The notes beneath the pieces were generated by a model that had not been told where the DNA came from, made no database searches, and saw nothing but the letters and a program-made list of their open reading frames with translations. A stretch of DNA of 21,619 nt from an uncultured Clostridia bacterium (GTDB lineage Bacteria; Bacillota; Clostridia; TANB77; CAG-508). Below are positions 14,360 to 21,619 of this stretch, piece after piece. Positions within the stretch are counted from its first letter, which is position 1; every line of letters begins with the position of its first letter. The stretch lies in assembly GCA_947624365.1 (NCBI GenBank), contig CANQJY010000010.1:1-21619 (forward strand), written 5' to 3'. The position numbers and the translations under genes are program-made.

Positions 14360-14899
14360 TTATATATCTGTTTCGCTTTCAAAATAATTACATTCTGGTA
14401 TAATACTATAAATATCTTGATAGGTTTTTACAGTAATTGTAAAGTCACTTTCTTCGCCGTGTTCATTTATCTGGTCTTCTCTAATCTTTCCAGAAACATA
14501 ATACTCTTTTTCTTCTATTGATTTTTCTTTGATGTATATCTTTTTTGCTTTAAATATGTTATGTTTGCCAGTATTGTTCAATTGTGTCATAACATTTTCA
14601 TCTGTTATTCCTTTTTGATTTTTATATTCTTCATCTAAAATTTGTATAATCGCTTCTTTATCTCCTATTGCTAAATAATTTAAATATCTATTTATACAAT
14701 TTTCTATTGTATAAAAATCATCTCTATTTTTTAGTATATTTACTTCATCTTTTTTACTTTCAATTATTTCTTCAATTTCTTCAGAATGTTCATATGTTTG
14801 ATTACTTTCATCTTGATTTTTATTTATAAAAAATATCATCAATCCTATCCCTATTATAATAACAATTACTAAAATAATAATATATTTTATTTTTTTCAA
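14360..14899 (-). CDS. Membrane-anchored hypothetical protein, NTF2-like
   Basis: This 179-residue protein has a membrane helix at about residues 5-25 (IKYIIILVIVIIIGIGLMIF), an acidic linker, and a single soluble domain. The domain opens with YTIENCINRYLNYLAIGDKE, passes AIIQILDEEYKNQKGITDEN and ends in strands (YYVSGKIREDQI, FTITVKTYQDIYSIIPE). This resembles the first unit of the downstream 290-residue protein and the anchor protein at 19129-20076, again suggesting an NTF2-like fold. The start is TTG 14899; AAGGA lies about 10 nt upstream, and the nearby ATG is in another frame. It sits 31 nt after the large hydrolase gene, in the same operon. It is probably extracytoplasmic; the function is unknown. 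Confidence 0.55.
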   Translation of the reverse strand: MKKIKYIIILVIVIIIGIGLMIFFINKNQDESNQTYEHSEEIEEIIESKKDEVNILKNRDDFYTIENCINRYLNYLAIGDKEAIIQILDEEYKNQKGITDENVMTQLNNTGKHNIFKAKKIYIKEKSIEEKEYYVSGKIREDQINEHGEESDFTITVKTYQDIYSIIPECNYFESETDI

Positions 14900-14930
14900 T
14901 ATTACTCATTCCTTTTTATATTATAATAAT

Positions 14931-17900
14931 TTAATTTCCAGTAAATGAAAAATGCATATAATCTTGGTAATTACCAGACCAGTTGCCTCCCCATTTCCAT
15001 CCTTTTGCTTCAAAAGCTTTAACTAAAACTCCATCTTTAGGAATTGAGAATTCACTTTTATCAGGATCCCAAAAACTTCCTGCATGAATCGTAGATCCAG
15101 TATGTGAATAATTTTCTTTTACATTAATATCTATTGCTATTCCATATGCATGGTATGACAATTTCTTTACTTTACTACTATTGTTCATAACTCTAAATAC
15201 ATATCCAGATGCATCATAAATTTTGAATCCTGCATTTTGTGCTGCTTGAAATACGTCCTGAACATCTTTTGCTAATTGTTTATGAATAGTTAATGTTCCT
15301 TTTGTTTTTGTTCCATCTTTTTTAGTCATTGCTACTTCAATATCTGTCATATAACTTTTGCACTCATCTGCTGTAGTCGGTAAACCATTTGGAAATAGAA
15401 AATTTAATTTTTCTTGAGCAGTTCCATTTGCTACTTCTAAACTTGATCCTGATACGCCTGTATTTCTTATGTATGGAGCTAATGCTTCTTGTGCTGCTTC
15501 ACTAGTATAAAAATTATGTGAGCTTTTATCCATAGTAAAAGCTAAACTTTCTGATGTATCATTAAATAAATAAGTCAAGTTTTTTATCCATGCATCATTT
15601 CTACCACTTGTATAAGCCTCAGGCGAAGTAAAATTAACTGCTGGCCCTGCTGTACCACCTTGTAAAGCCATTGCAACTGCATCTTGAGTTTTTTTCTTAC
15701 CTTCTGAGCTGGCATTTGCATAATGAAATCGATTGTCATCATATACTGCATCAAAATCACCACTATAAACAACATCATATATTGATTTGTTTTCTACTAT
15801 TGCTTTATTTAATATAACAGATGCAACATAACTTTGTTGTAATACAGTTCCATCTCCTCTTTCACCTGCTACAGCAATATACATAGCTTGCAAATCGTCA
15901 TCAGAAACTTCTAAACTTGAATAATCAACAGTTCCTGATGATCCCATACCATAAGTTGCTACTGCCCATGGGTTACTAAAATTTAAGTAATCCAATGGGT
16001 CTACAGGTTCATTATTTATTCTTATTTCAAAATGTAAGTGAACACCATAATTGCCTCCTGTATTTCCCATAATGGCAATTACTTGTCCCTGGGTAACAGT
16101 TGCTCCTTCTGTTACTTTTATTTCTCTTAAATGGGCATATCTTGTGACACTTCCATCACTATGAGTTATATCTATTTTATTTCCATATCCAGATCCACTA
16201 TTTCCCGCATAAGTAACAGTTCCTGCTTTACTTGCTATAACTTCAAAACTAGAAACCTTTGAACTTCCTATGTCAATTCCTGCATGTTGATCTTGTAAAA
16301 CTGTTCTTCCCGCTCTAGCAAATTGTGCTTGCTCAGATGCTGGTAATTTTTCATATTCTTCCCATCTAACAGTCCAATCACCATAGGCCCTCTTTCTAGG
16401 TCCCATAGGAGATGTAATTACCGTCTTACTCATCATATCCTTTGTTGTGTATGCTATTAATCCACTATTTTTATCACCATTGTTGAAATATTCTGCTTTT
16501 ATATTTTCCTTTGCAATTGGAAACCAATATTGTTCCCCAAAATAGCTACCAATACTGTTAAATCCCGTTGGTTTAAAAATATCAAAATCAAAATCATCTA
16601 CTTCATCATATATCGTTCCTGTTGCTTTATACATTAAATATTTTGTTAATTCTAGCAAGTTTGCTGTACGTTCGTTATTCTCCATGATTTCAAACAGATA
16701 TTTATCTTTTCTAACTTTTGTATATATTTTTGTATCCTTATAGGCTTTTATAAATTTTTCTCCGCTTTGCTCTTTATCTACTTTTCCATCTTCTGAGCCA
16801 TAATTTAAACTTAGAGTTGTAGTAGTAGTGCCTGTTCTTTCAAAGTTTTCATATGTGTATGTAATTTCTTTTCCTTGTTCATCTAGCCCTAAACTTTTAA
16901 CTCCTTGAGCTATTCGCTTCTCTGCAGAATATGTTTTCTGAGGACCTGCTTTCACTGCACTTCCTTTTATGCCAATACCTAATTTTTCTGTTTCTCCATC
17001 TGCCCATTGTAGCATAGCTTGGCTAAAACTATTTTCCTTATAATATTTTGCACACCATGCATCTACATAAGTAATATCTGTTGAAGTTGTAACACTTTCT
17101 GTAAGGCTAGTTGTAGAACTAGTTTCATGCCATCCTCTAGCATATTTACTATCTGAAGCTTCTGTTTTTGCTTCTGTTGTATTTGTCGTTTCAACTGTTG
17201 TAATATTATCTTGTAATGCTAGTACTATCTCTGTATTATTAATAATTTCATCTGCTAATTTTTCAGAAAAAGATGTATCCTCTGTATCCATATAAAAATA
17301 CAATAAATATTCAAATGGCATTACATATTGTTGTAAAGCAGTCTTTAAATTAACACCTGTATTTTTTCTTATTTCTACTGTTCCATCATCTTTTCTATTC
17401 CATGATAAAGTAATAATATTATTACTTTCATCTATAGTATATACTTTATATGCCTCTTTATTAGTAGCATCTCCATTTAAAAATTCTTCTAATTTTTCTG
17501 GTTTTACATATTTTAATTTATAAACATTTGACCTTATACTCTCTTGAGAAGTTTGATTTTCTATCTTTGTAGCTGTACATCCACTATGGTCTGCTACTAA
17601 ATATCTTAATATTCCTTCTACAATTCCCTTTGCATATTTCTCTACACCTTTTTGGTTTTTTAGAATATCTGCGTCTTTTGAAACATCAATAGCTCCACCT
17701 TCAACAACTACAGATGGAAATCTTGTTATTGCTGAATTTTCTATAACTCCTAGAGCTTGTCCATTACACTTTTCTATATCTGTTCCAATACCTTTGTTAT
17801 TTAGTCCCATTGCTCTTGCAACTTCTTCTGATAACATTTCTGCTAATTGCCCAGATACTCCATCCCCATCTCTATAAATTGCTTGTACTCCAGATTCTCC

Positions 17901-19094
17901 ACTTCCAAAATGAATTTGTATGCATAAATTTGGATTTTTACTTTGAGCAAGACTTATTCTGTCTTCATCTTTTACTGGATTAGTAGATGTACTTCCTACT
18001 TGTTCTATTTTTACATTTTTATAATCTTTAAATAATTCTGCTACTTTTTCAGCAACTTGAATTGTTAATTCTTCTTCTTTTAAATCTCCACTTGTAATAC
18101 CTTTTTGCTCACTATTATTGTGCCCTGCTCCAATTGCAATAACATATTCTTGATTTTCATCTCCAGCTATATTTTCTTTATTATCATTTTTCTGTGTTTC
18201 TGTATTTGTTTGTGTTTGAGTATTTTGGTTTTCTTCTTTTGTTTTTAAAGCTTCTGCACTTATATAATAGGTATCCTCTCCTATTTTTGTTTGTACATAA
18301 ATATATGTTTGATGATTTATTGGATCTACTGATTTTTTATATGTTCCTGTATATGTTCCTTCTGTTCCTTCTTTTAATATGATTTCCTTTTGTGTGTCAT
18401 CTACTTTTTGATTCCACTTACCATATTCTCCGCCTTCTTCATATACAGGAGTATCACCTCCTGTAATTACAAGTTGTTGCCCTTCTTGCCAACCTTTTAC
18501 TATTGCTTCATATTTATTATTTGGATCTACTGTATCATATGTTATACTTGGTTCTATTGAACTAACTTCTCCTATCCCTGGACTTTCTAATGATGCAATT
18601 TCTTTATCTGGCATAACTCTAACAACATCTACTGTCCCTTGAAATCCAGATGTATTTTCTGGGATAGTTCCTCCTAAATTAGGATATTGTGTAATTACCT
18701 CGGCTTTTATAAGTTTTTTTACAAATTCCTTTGAGTTTGGTAATGTATGAACTCCATTTTGCCTATTAGCATTTTCTATTACTTTTTCAGCTTTTTCATC
18801 AAATCCATCTACAAAATCTAAATAATAACTACCATCTGGTGCTTCTTTTATTTCTACTAATTCGCTTATATCTGTTACTTGTAAAGTATCATAGATACTT
18901 TGTGGAGTATTTTCACCAGTAAGCCACTCTAAAAACATATCTATAGCACTAGCACCTGCCAAAACAACTGCTAATATAGTAAAAAGTTTAATCATAAATG
19001 GTAGTGCTGATATTAAATTTCCTACTCTTTTTATTGTTTTTTTTACTTTTGCTTTCATGTTATTTACTTTATTTCTTATGCCTAACAAGTTCAT
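14931..19094 (-). CDS. Four-module peptidoglycan hydrolase (Amidase_3, M23, SleB-like, M15), conjugation-type
   Basis: This 1387-residue membrane-anchored protein has an N-terminal helix at about 32-56. Residues 317-498 look like an N-acetylmuramoyl-L-alanine amidase of the Amidase_3 family: AIGAGHNN with zinc ligand His325, Glu near 341, IQIHFGS with His395, and VVVEGG with catalytic Glu465. Residues 890-1036 are an M23/LytM endopeptidase: QHAGIDIG (His937, Asp941), YAHL (His988) and VHLHFEI (His1019, His1021). Residues 1068-1195 resemble a SleB/Hydrolase_2 domain, with AVAGERGDGT and SVILNKAI then IYDVVYSGDFDAVYDD, the candidate glutamate being Glu1078. Residues 1265-1385 are an M15 D,D-peptidase: SYHAYGIAID (His1315, Asp1322), GWKWGGNW and DYMHFS (His1381). 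Thr/Ser-rich linkers lie between. ATG 19094 has AGGTGA 5 nt upstream. Context in a T4SS-like operon suggests it opens the wall for the machine, like CwlT. Confidence 0.85.
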   Translation of the reverse strand: MNLLGIRNKVNNMKAKVKKTIKRVGNLISALPFMIKLFTILAVVLAGASAIDMFLEWLTGENTPQSIYDTLQVTDISELVEIKEAPDGSYYLDFVDGFDEKAEKVIENANRQNGVHTLPNSKEFVKKLIKAEVITQYPNLGGTIPENTSGFQGTVDVVRVMPDKEIASLESPGIGEVSSIEPSITYDTVDPNNKYEAIVKGWQEGQQLVITGGDTPVYEEGGEYGKWNQKVDDTQKEIILKEGTEGTYTGTYKKSVDPINHQTYIYVQTKIGEDTYYISAEALKTKEENQNTQTQTNTETQKNDNKENIAGDENQEYVIAIGAGHNNSEQKGITSGDLKEEELTIQVAEKVAELFKDYKNVKIEQVGSTSTNPVKDEDRISLAQSKNPNLCIQIHFGSGESGVQAIYRDGDGVSGQLAEMLSEEVARAMGLNNKGIGTDIEKCNGQALGVIENSAITRFPSVVVEGGAIDVSKDADILKNQKGVEKYAKGIVEGILRYLVADHSGCTATKIENQTSQESIRSNVYKLKYVKPEKLEEFLNGDATNKEAYKVYTIDESNNIITLSWNRKDDGTVEIRKNTGVNLKTALQQYVMPFEYLLYFYMDTEDTSFSEKLADEIINNTEIVLALQDNITTVETTNTTEAKTEASDSKYARGWHETSSTTSLTESVTTSTDITYVDAWCAKYYKENSFSQAMLQWADGETEKLGIGIKGSAVKAGPQKTYSAEKRIAQGVKSLGLDEQGKEITYTYENFERTGTTTTTLSLNYGSEDGKVDKEQSGEKFIKAYKDTKIYTKVRKDKYLFEIMENNERTANLLELTKYLMYKATGTIYDEVDDFDFDIFKPTGFNSIGSYFGEQYWFPIAKENIKAEYFNNGDKNSGLIAYTTKDMMSKTVITSPMGPRKRAYGDWTVRWEEYEKLPASEQAQFARAGRTVLQDQHAGIDIGSSKVSSFEVIASKAGTVTYAGNSGSGYGNKIDITHSDGSVTRYAHLREIKVTEGATVTQGQVIAIMGNTGGNYGVHLHFEIRINNEPVDPLDYLNFSNPWAVATYGMGSSGTVDYSSLEVSDDDLQAMYIAVAGERGDGTVLQQSYVASVILNKAIVENKSIYDVVYSGDFDAVYDDNRFHYANASSEGKKKTQDAVAMALQGGTAGPAVNFTSPEAYTSGRNDAWIKNLTYLFNDTSESLAFTMDKSSHNFYTSEAAQEALAPYIRNTGVSGSSLEVANGTAQEKLNFLFPNGLPTTADECKSYMTDIEVAMTKKDGTKTKGTLTIHKQLAKDVQDVFQAAQNAGFKIYDASGYVFRVMNNSSKVKKLSYHAYGIAIDINVKENYSHTGSTIHAGSFWDPDKSEFSIPKDGVLVKAFEAKGWKWGGNWSGNYQDYMHFSFTGN

Positions 19095-19128
19095 ACTTTC
19101 ACCTCTTTCCTGCTTATTATCCTTCTAA

Positions 19129-20076
19129 TTATTCTGCTTCTATTTCTATACTTCTTCCTTCTATTTCTTTATTCATACTGTATTCTTCATAATCCACATA
19201 ATCCATGAAATTGATACTTGTAATTTTCATATCAGTACGATGTGCTATATTGTATTTTATTTTTATTGTTTTTGACTCTTTTGGTTTTAATTTTAAATCA
19301 TCTTCTGATAATTCATATAAAATAGCTTCAAATCTATTACCTTTACTGTCCATAATATATGTTGTTTTGTTTTTTCTTTGTGTATCTAATAAAATTTGTT
19401 TTTCTGTATTATTTTTTACTTGAAAAGTATAAATTTGATAATCTTTATAAACATCAATATAGTTTATTTTTATGGTAAGCATATCATCACTTTTCTCTTT
19501 GTTGACTTTTTGTCTCCATATGTAGCTATTTATGTTTAATGTATAGTCCCCATCTTCAAGACATATTGTTATATAATCTTCTATGTAATTTCCTTTTGAT
19601 TTTCCTGTTGATAGCATATTATCAAATATTTTGACTTGGTATATATATCGATTGCCTGAACCAGACCATGCTTGAAAAGAATATTGTTTATCTCCTTCGA
19701 ATTTTTCTTTATAATATAAATTCTCAAATATTTTTTCTGATGGATATAAAACTGTTTTTGTGTCTGTTGACAACATTTTATATGCCTCTTCTGGCTCATG
19801 ATTTATACAATATGTAAAAAATTGATCTATAATTGTGCCAAAATTTTGTTGGTTAAATTCGGGAACAGTCCCTCCTGTTATAATTTCTTTACTCTCATTG
19901 CGATAAGAAACAACATTATCTGTTGTTTCTTTTCCTATTTGTTCATTTGTTTTTTGATTATTTTCTTTTGCAACATTATTTAGTACTTGTATTATGAAGA
20001 AGATAAATGCAATAACCAAAATCATTATCCATATTGTTACTCTATTTTGATTATAGTATCTTATTAACTTATGCAT
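19129..20076 (-). CDS. Membrane-anchored NTF2-like protein, possible VirB8/TcpC-type component
   Basis: The 315-residue protein has one membrane helix at about residues 14-33 after a short basic N-terminus, then a polar linker. Residues about 75-190 hold a domain opening FGTIIDQFFTYCINHEPEEA, with the pattern of NTF2-like folds and of TcpC/VirB8 scaffold proteins. A C-terminal beta-rich region (about 200-310) with TFQVKNNTEKQILLD and a MDSKGNRFEA strand pair resembles the telokin-like DUF4352 fold. ATG 20076 has AAGGAGGAT about 6 nt upstream. It lies between the VirB6/TrbL-like gene and the wall hydrolase, the order expected for a Gram-positive T4SS. The fold assignment is from pattern only, so the function is an inference. 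Confidence 0.6.
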   Translation of the reverse strand: MHKLIRYYNQNRVTIWIMILVIAFIFFIIQVLNNVAKENNQKTNEQIGKETTDNVVSYRNESKEIITGGTVPEFNQQNFGTIIDQFFTYCINHEPEEAYKMLSTDTKTVLYPSEKIFENLYYKEKFEGDKQYSFQAWSGSGNRYIYQVKIFDNMLSTGKSKGNYIEDYITICLEDGDYTLNINSYIWRQKVNKEKSDDMLTIKINYIDVYKDYQIYTFQVKNNTEKQILLDTQRKNKTTYIMDSKGNRFEAILYELSEDDLKLKPKESKTIKIKYNIAHRTDMKITSINFMDYVDYEEYSMNKEIEGRSIEIEAE

Positions 20077-20096
20077 TTTTATCCTCCTTATAATTA

Positions 20097-21619
20097 TTAT
20101 GTTAGGTTATTATCTTCTGAGTTTCTTCTTGGTCTTCTTCCTGTCCCTGGTCTTGGTTGTCTTCTTGTTCTTCTTCCTCCTGTTGGTTGTCCTGTTTGCC
20201 CTGGTCTTGTTGTTCCTTGCCTTTGTTGTCTTCCTGCTCCTGTTTCTGGTTGTCGTCCTGTTCCTGGCTGTCTTCCTGTTTCTGGTTGTCTTCCTGTTTC
20301 TGGTTGTTCCCCTGTTCCTGGTTGCCTTCCTGGTCCTCTTGTTCCTGGTCTTGTTGTTCCTTGCCTTTGTTGTCCTCCTGTTTCTGTCTGTCTTCCTGTT
20401 TCTGGTTGTTCTCCTGTTCCTGTTTGTCTCTGTGCTGCCCTTATTTCCATTTGATTTTTTCCATATTTACCTTTTTCATCATAAACAGATCTAACACCAA
20501 AAGCATCAGCTACATATCCTAGAACTTCAGCTCTTGTTTTCTCATCTTTTACATGATTTTCAACTAATCCTTCTAAATCGTTACGTTTTTCATCATTTAT
20601 AATATTTGATTTATTTATACCATTTGCATTAGCAAAAGCCATCGCTTCAACAAAATCTTTATGATTTTCTCCACCAAATTTTGCATTCTTGTCACGATTA
20701 TATTCTGCTTTCATAGCATTGTTAATAAGTTTTTCATCTGTAATTCCTGCCTCTAAATAATCTGCCTTAGCATTCATTACAGTTTTAACATCAACTTCAT
20801 TTCCATTCAATCCCATATCTGCCATTAGGTCTCTTGCTTTTGCAATTTCTTTCGGATCTTTCATGAATTGTTTTCTTGCTTTTACATTATTTCTTTCGGC
20901 TTCTTTTTCTTGTGCATATTTATATCCATATCTTTCTTCATTATAAGCTCTTCTTAAATTAGTATATCTTTTTTGTGCTCCTGTTTTTATACTTTTTGCT
21001 TTGCTAATTGTTCTTGATCCCATATTATATGCTTTATTACCTATAGCTCTACCTGCTACAGCACCTGCTGCTCCATATGTAAATACTTTTGACATATCAC
21101 CTGATGCAACAGCTGCAGCCACTCCTATTGTTGCTCCCGCAACTGCTCCACCAGCTTTTAATGCAAACCTTGCTACTCCGCCAAGCTTGTTAAATAAAGT
21201 TTTTCTTCCTTTAATAGGACTTGCCCTTCCAACAAGCCTCCTTCTCCAACCTTTTCTTGATTCTGGTTTATCATTATTTCTATTTGTTCTATTATTTCTG
21301 TTATTTTGCTGTGCATTGGCTCGATTTCGCGCTTGTTGTTGCATTTGTCTTACAGTTGTTCTTTGTGTTTGTCTTTGTTGTCCTTGCATTTGTCCATCTG
21401 TACCAGTATTTTCGTTACGTCCTCCATTTGTATTAATAGAGCTATCTTCATTATCTCTCTCATCATTTTCTTCTGGATTCTCTTCATTTTCATTTATACT
21501 ATTTCTTGATTGTGCTCCGAAATTATTTTGTCTGCCTTCTTCAGTATCTCCTTGTGGTCTATTTTCTCCATTCTCACTACTATCAGGATTATTATTATTA
21601 TTTCTATTTGTTCCTCCAC
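20097..21619 (-). CDS. VirB6/TrbL-like protein, C-terminal part with repetitive tail
   Basis: The frame is open from the stop at 20097 to the right edge (about 507 codons); an internal ATG at 21389 is not the start. The visible part begins with an Asn/Glu/Gln-rich, disordered stretch (21240-21619), then a basic RKGWRRR patch. A glycine-zipper-like hydrophobic segment (GGAVAGATIGVAAAVASGDM then AAGAVAGRAIG) follows, then a charged helical region with many Lys/Glu/Ala. A low-complexity tail of Gly, Thr, Arg, Gln and Pro repeats ends in RRNSEDNNLT. A soluble, disordered C-terminus with a glycine zipper is common in VirB6/TrbL-like channel proteins of Gram-positive conjugative elements, and the downstream NTF2-like and hydrolase genes fit. 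The membrane domain would lie beyond the window, so this assignment is provisional. Confidence 0.5.
   Translation of the reverse strand, partial: GGTNRNNNNNPDSSENGENRPQGDTEEGRQNNFGAQSRNSINENEENPEENDERDNEDSSINTNGGRNENTGTDGQMQGQQRQTQRTTVRQMQQQARNRANAQQNNRNNRTNRNNDKPESRKGWRRRLVGRASPIKGRKTLFNKLGGVARFALKAGGAVAGATIGVAAAVASGDMSKVFTYGAAGAVAGRAIGNKAYNMGSRTISKAKSIKTGAQKRYTNLRRAYNEERYGYKYAQEKEAERNNVKARKQFMKDPKEIAKARDLMADMGLNGNEVDVKTVMNAKADYLEAGITDEKLINNAMKAEYNRDKNAKFGGENHKDFVEAMAFANANGINKSNIINDEKRNDLEGLVENHVKDEKTRAEVLGYVADAFGVRSVYDEKGKYGKNQMEIRAAQRQTGTGEQPETGRQTETGGQQRQGTTRPGTRGPGRQPGTGEQPETGRQPETGRQPGTGRQPETGAGRQQRQGTTRPGQTGQPTGGRRTRRQPRPGTGRRPRRNSEDNNLT
20199..20420 (-). repeat. Coding direct repeats in the tail of the VirB6/TrbL-like protein
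   Basis: Two related blocks (20343-20420 and 20199-20318) each start with GTGEQPETGRQ and end with QQRQGTTRPG. The second is expanded by extra 18-nt units coding for GRQPET/GRQPGT. A near-identical stretch of about 30 nt (on the plus strand around 20207-20230 and 20347-20372) marks the block ends. The region is clearly more GC-rich than the rest of the window, in keeping with slippage-driven growth of a disordered tail. Confidence 0.85.

Noticed and set aside
20199..20420. Possible CRISPR-like array
   Set aside because: Repeats are in-frame coding units of 18 nt with no unique spacers of constant length and no cas genes.
20071..20522. Three plus-strand ORFs rich in Cys, Pro, Leu or Ser opposite the repeat tail
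   Set aside because: They are antisense readings of the GRQPETG repeats in the minus-strand gene; the odd composition comes from the repeat, not from a real protein.

Overview
The window looks like chromosome from an AT-rich, endospore-forming Clostridia-type Firmicute, probably an uncultured gut lineage. The signs are very AT-rich intergenic DNA, purine-rich (AGGAGG-type) ribosome sites, consensus TTGACA-N17-TATAAT promoters, several TTG starts, and sporulation genes (spoIIR, spmA/spmB, a GerMN-domain gene, an AbrB/SpoVT-like gene). There are no tRNA, rRNA, CRISPR or insertion-sequence signatures. The genus cannot be fixed from the sequence alone.

Layout. 1-1066 (minus strand): a UDPGP-family nucleotidyltransferase running off the left edge, and an unrecognised gene whose first codons appear frameshifted. 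1302-4625 (plus): spoIIR with a candidate sigma-F promoter, then murA, a WalJ/YycJ-type metallo-hydrolase and rlmH, the last three probably co-transcribed. 4626-5014 has no annotated-size gene but holds, on the minus strand, a perfect consensus promoter, a 36-codon ORF and a U9 terminator: a complete unit of about 260 nt. 5015-6131 (minus): spmA-spmB. 6246-6492 (plus): an AbrB/SpoVT-like gene broken by a frameshift. 6535-8101 (minus): a TrmN6/YabB-like methyltransferase followed by rsmI, convergent with the AbrB-like gene as in the Bacillus yabB-yabC/abrB neighbourhood. 8179-8358 (plus): a small unrecognised gene. 8426-8968 (minus): GerMN protein. 9129-13442 (plus): a giant activase-type protein with two ASKHA ATPase modules, on its own promoter.

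13464-21619 (minus) is a tightly packed operon that enters from beyond the right edge. Its genes, in transcription order, are: a protein with a glycine-zipper segment and a repetitive GRQPETG tail (VirB6/TrbL-like C-terminus, inferred); a membrane-anchored NTF2-like protein; a 1387-residue protein with four apparent peptidoglycan-cleaving modules (Amidase_3, M23, SleB-like, M15); and two further membrane-anchored proteins with NTF2-like features. This resembles the wall-crossing and scaffold half of a Gram-positive conjugative type IV secretion system (compare VirB6 / CwlT / TcpC of Tn916-like elements). However, no relaxase, coupling protein, VirB4 ATPase, integrase or att site is inside the window, so whether it is an integrative element or a resident secretion system is open.

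Most interesting items: the hidden 4684-4981 transcription unit, the four-module wall hydrolase with its cluster of NTF2-like anchors, the two frame-disrupted genes, and a dyad lying on the methyltransferase promoter.
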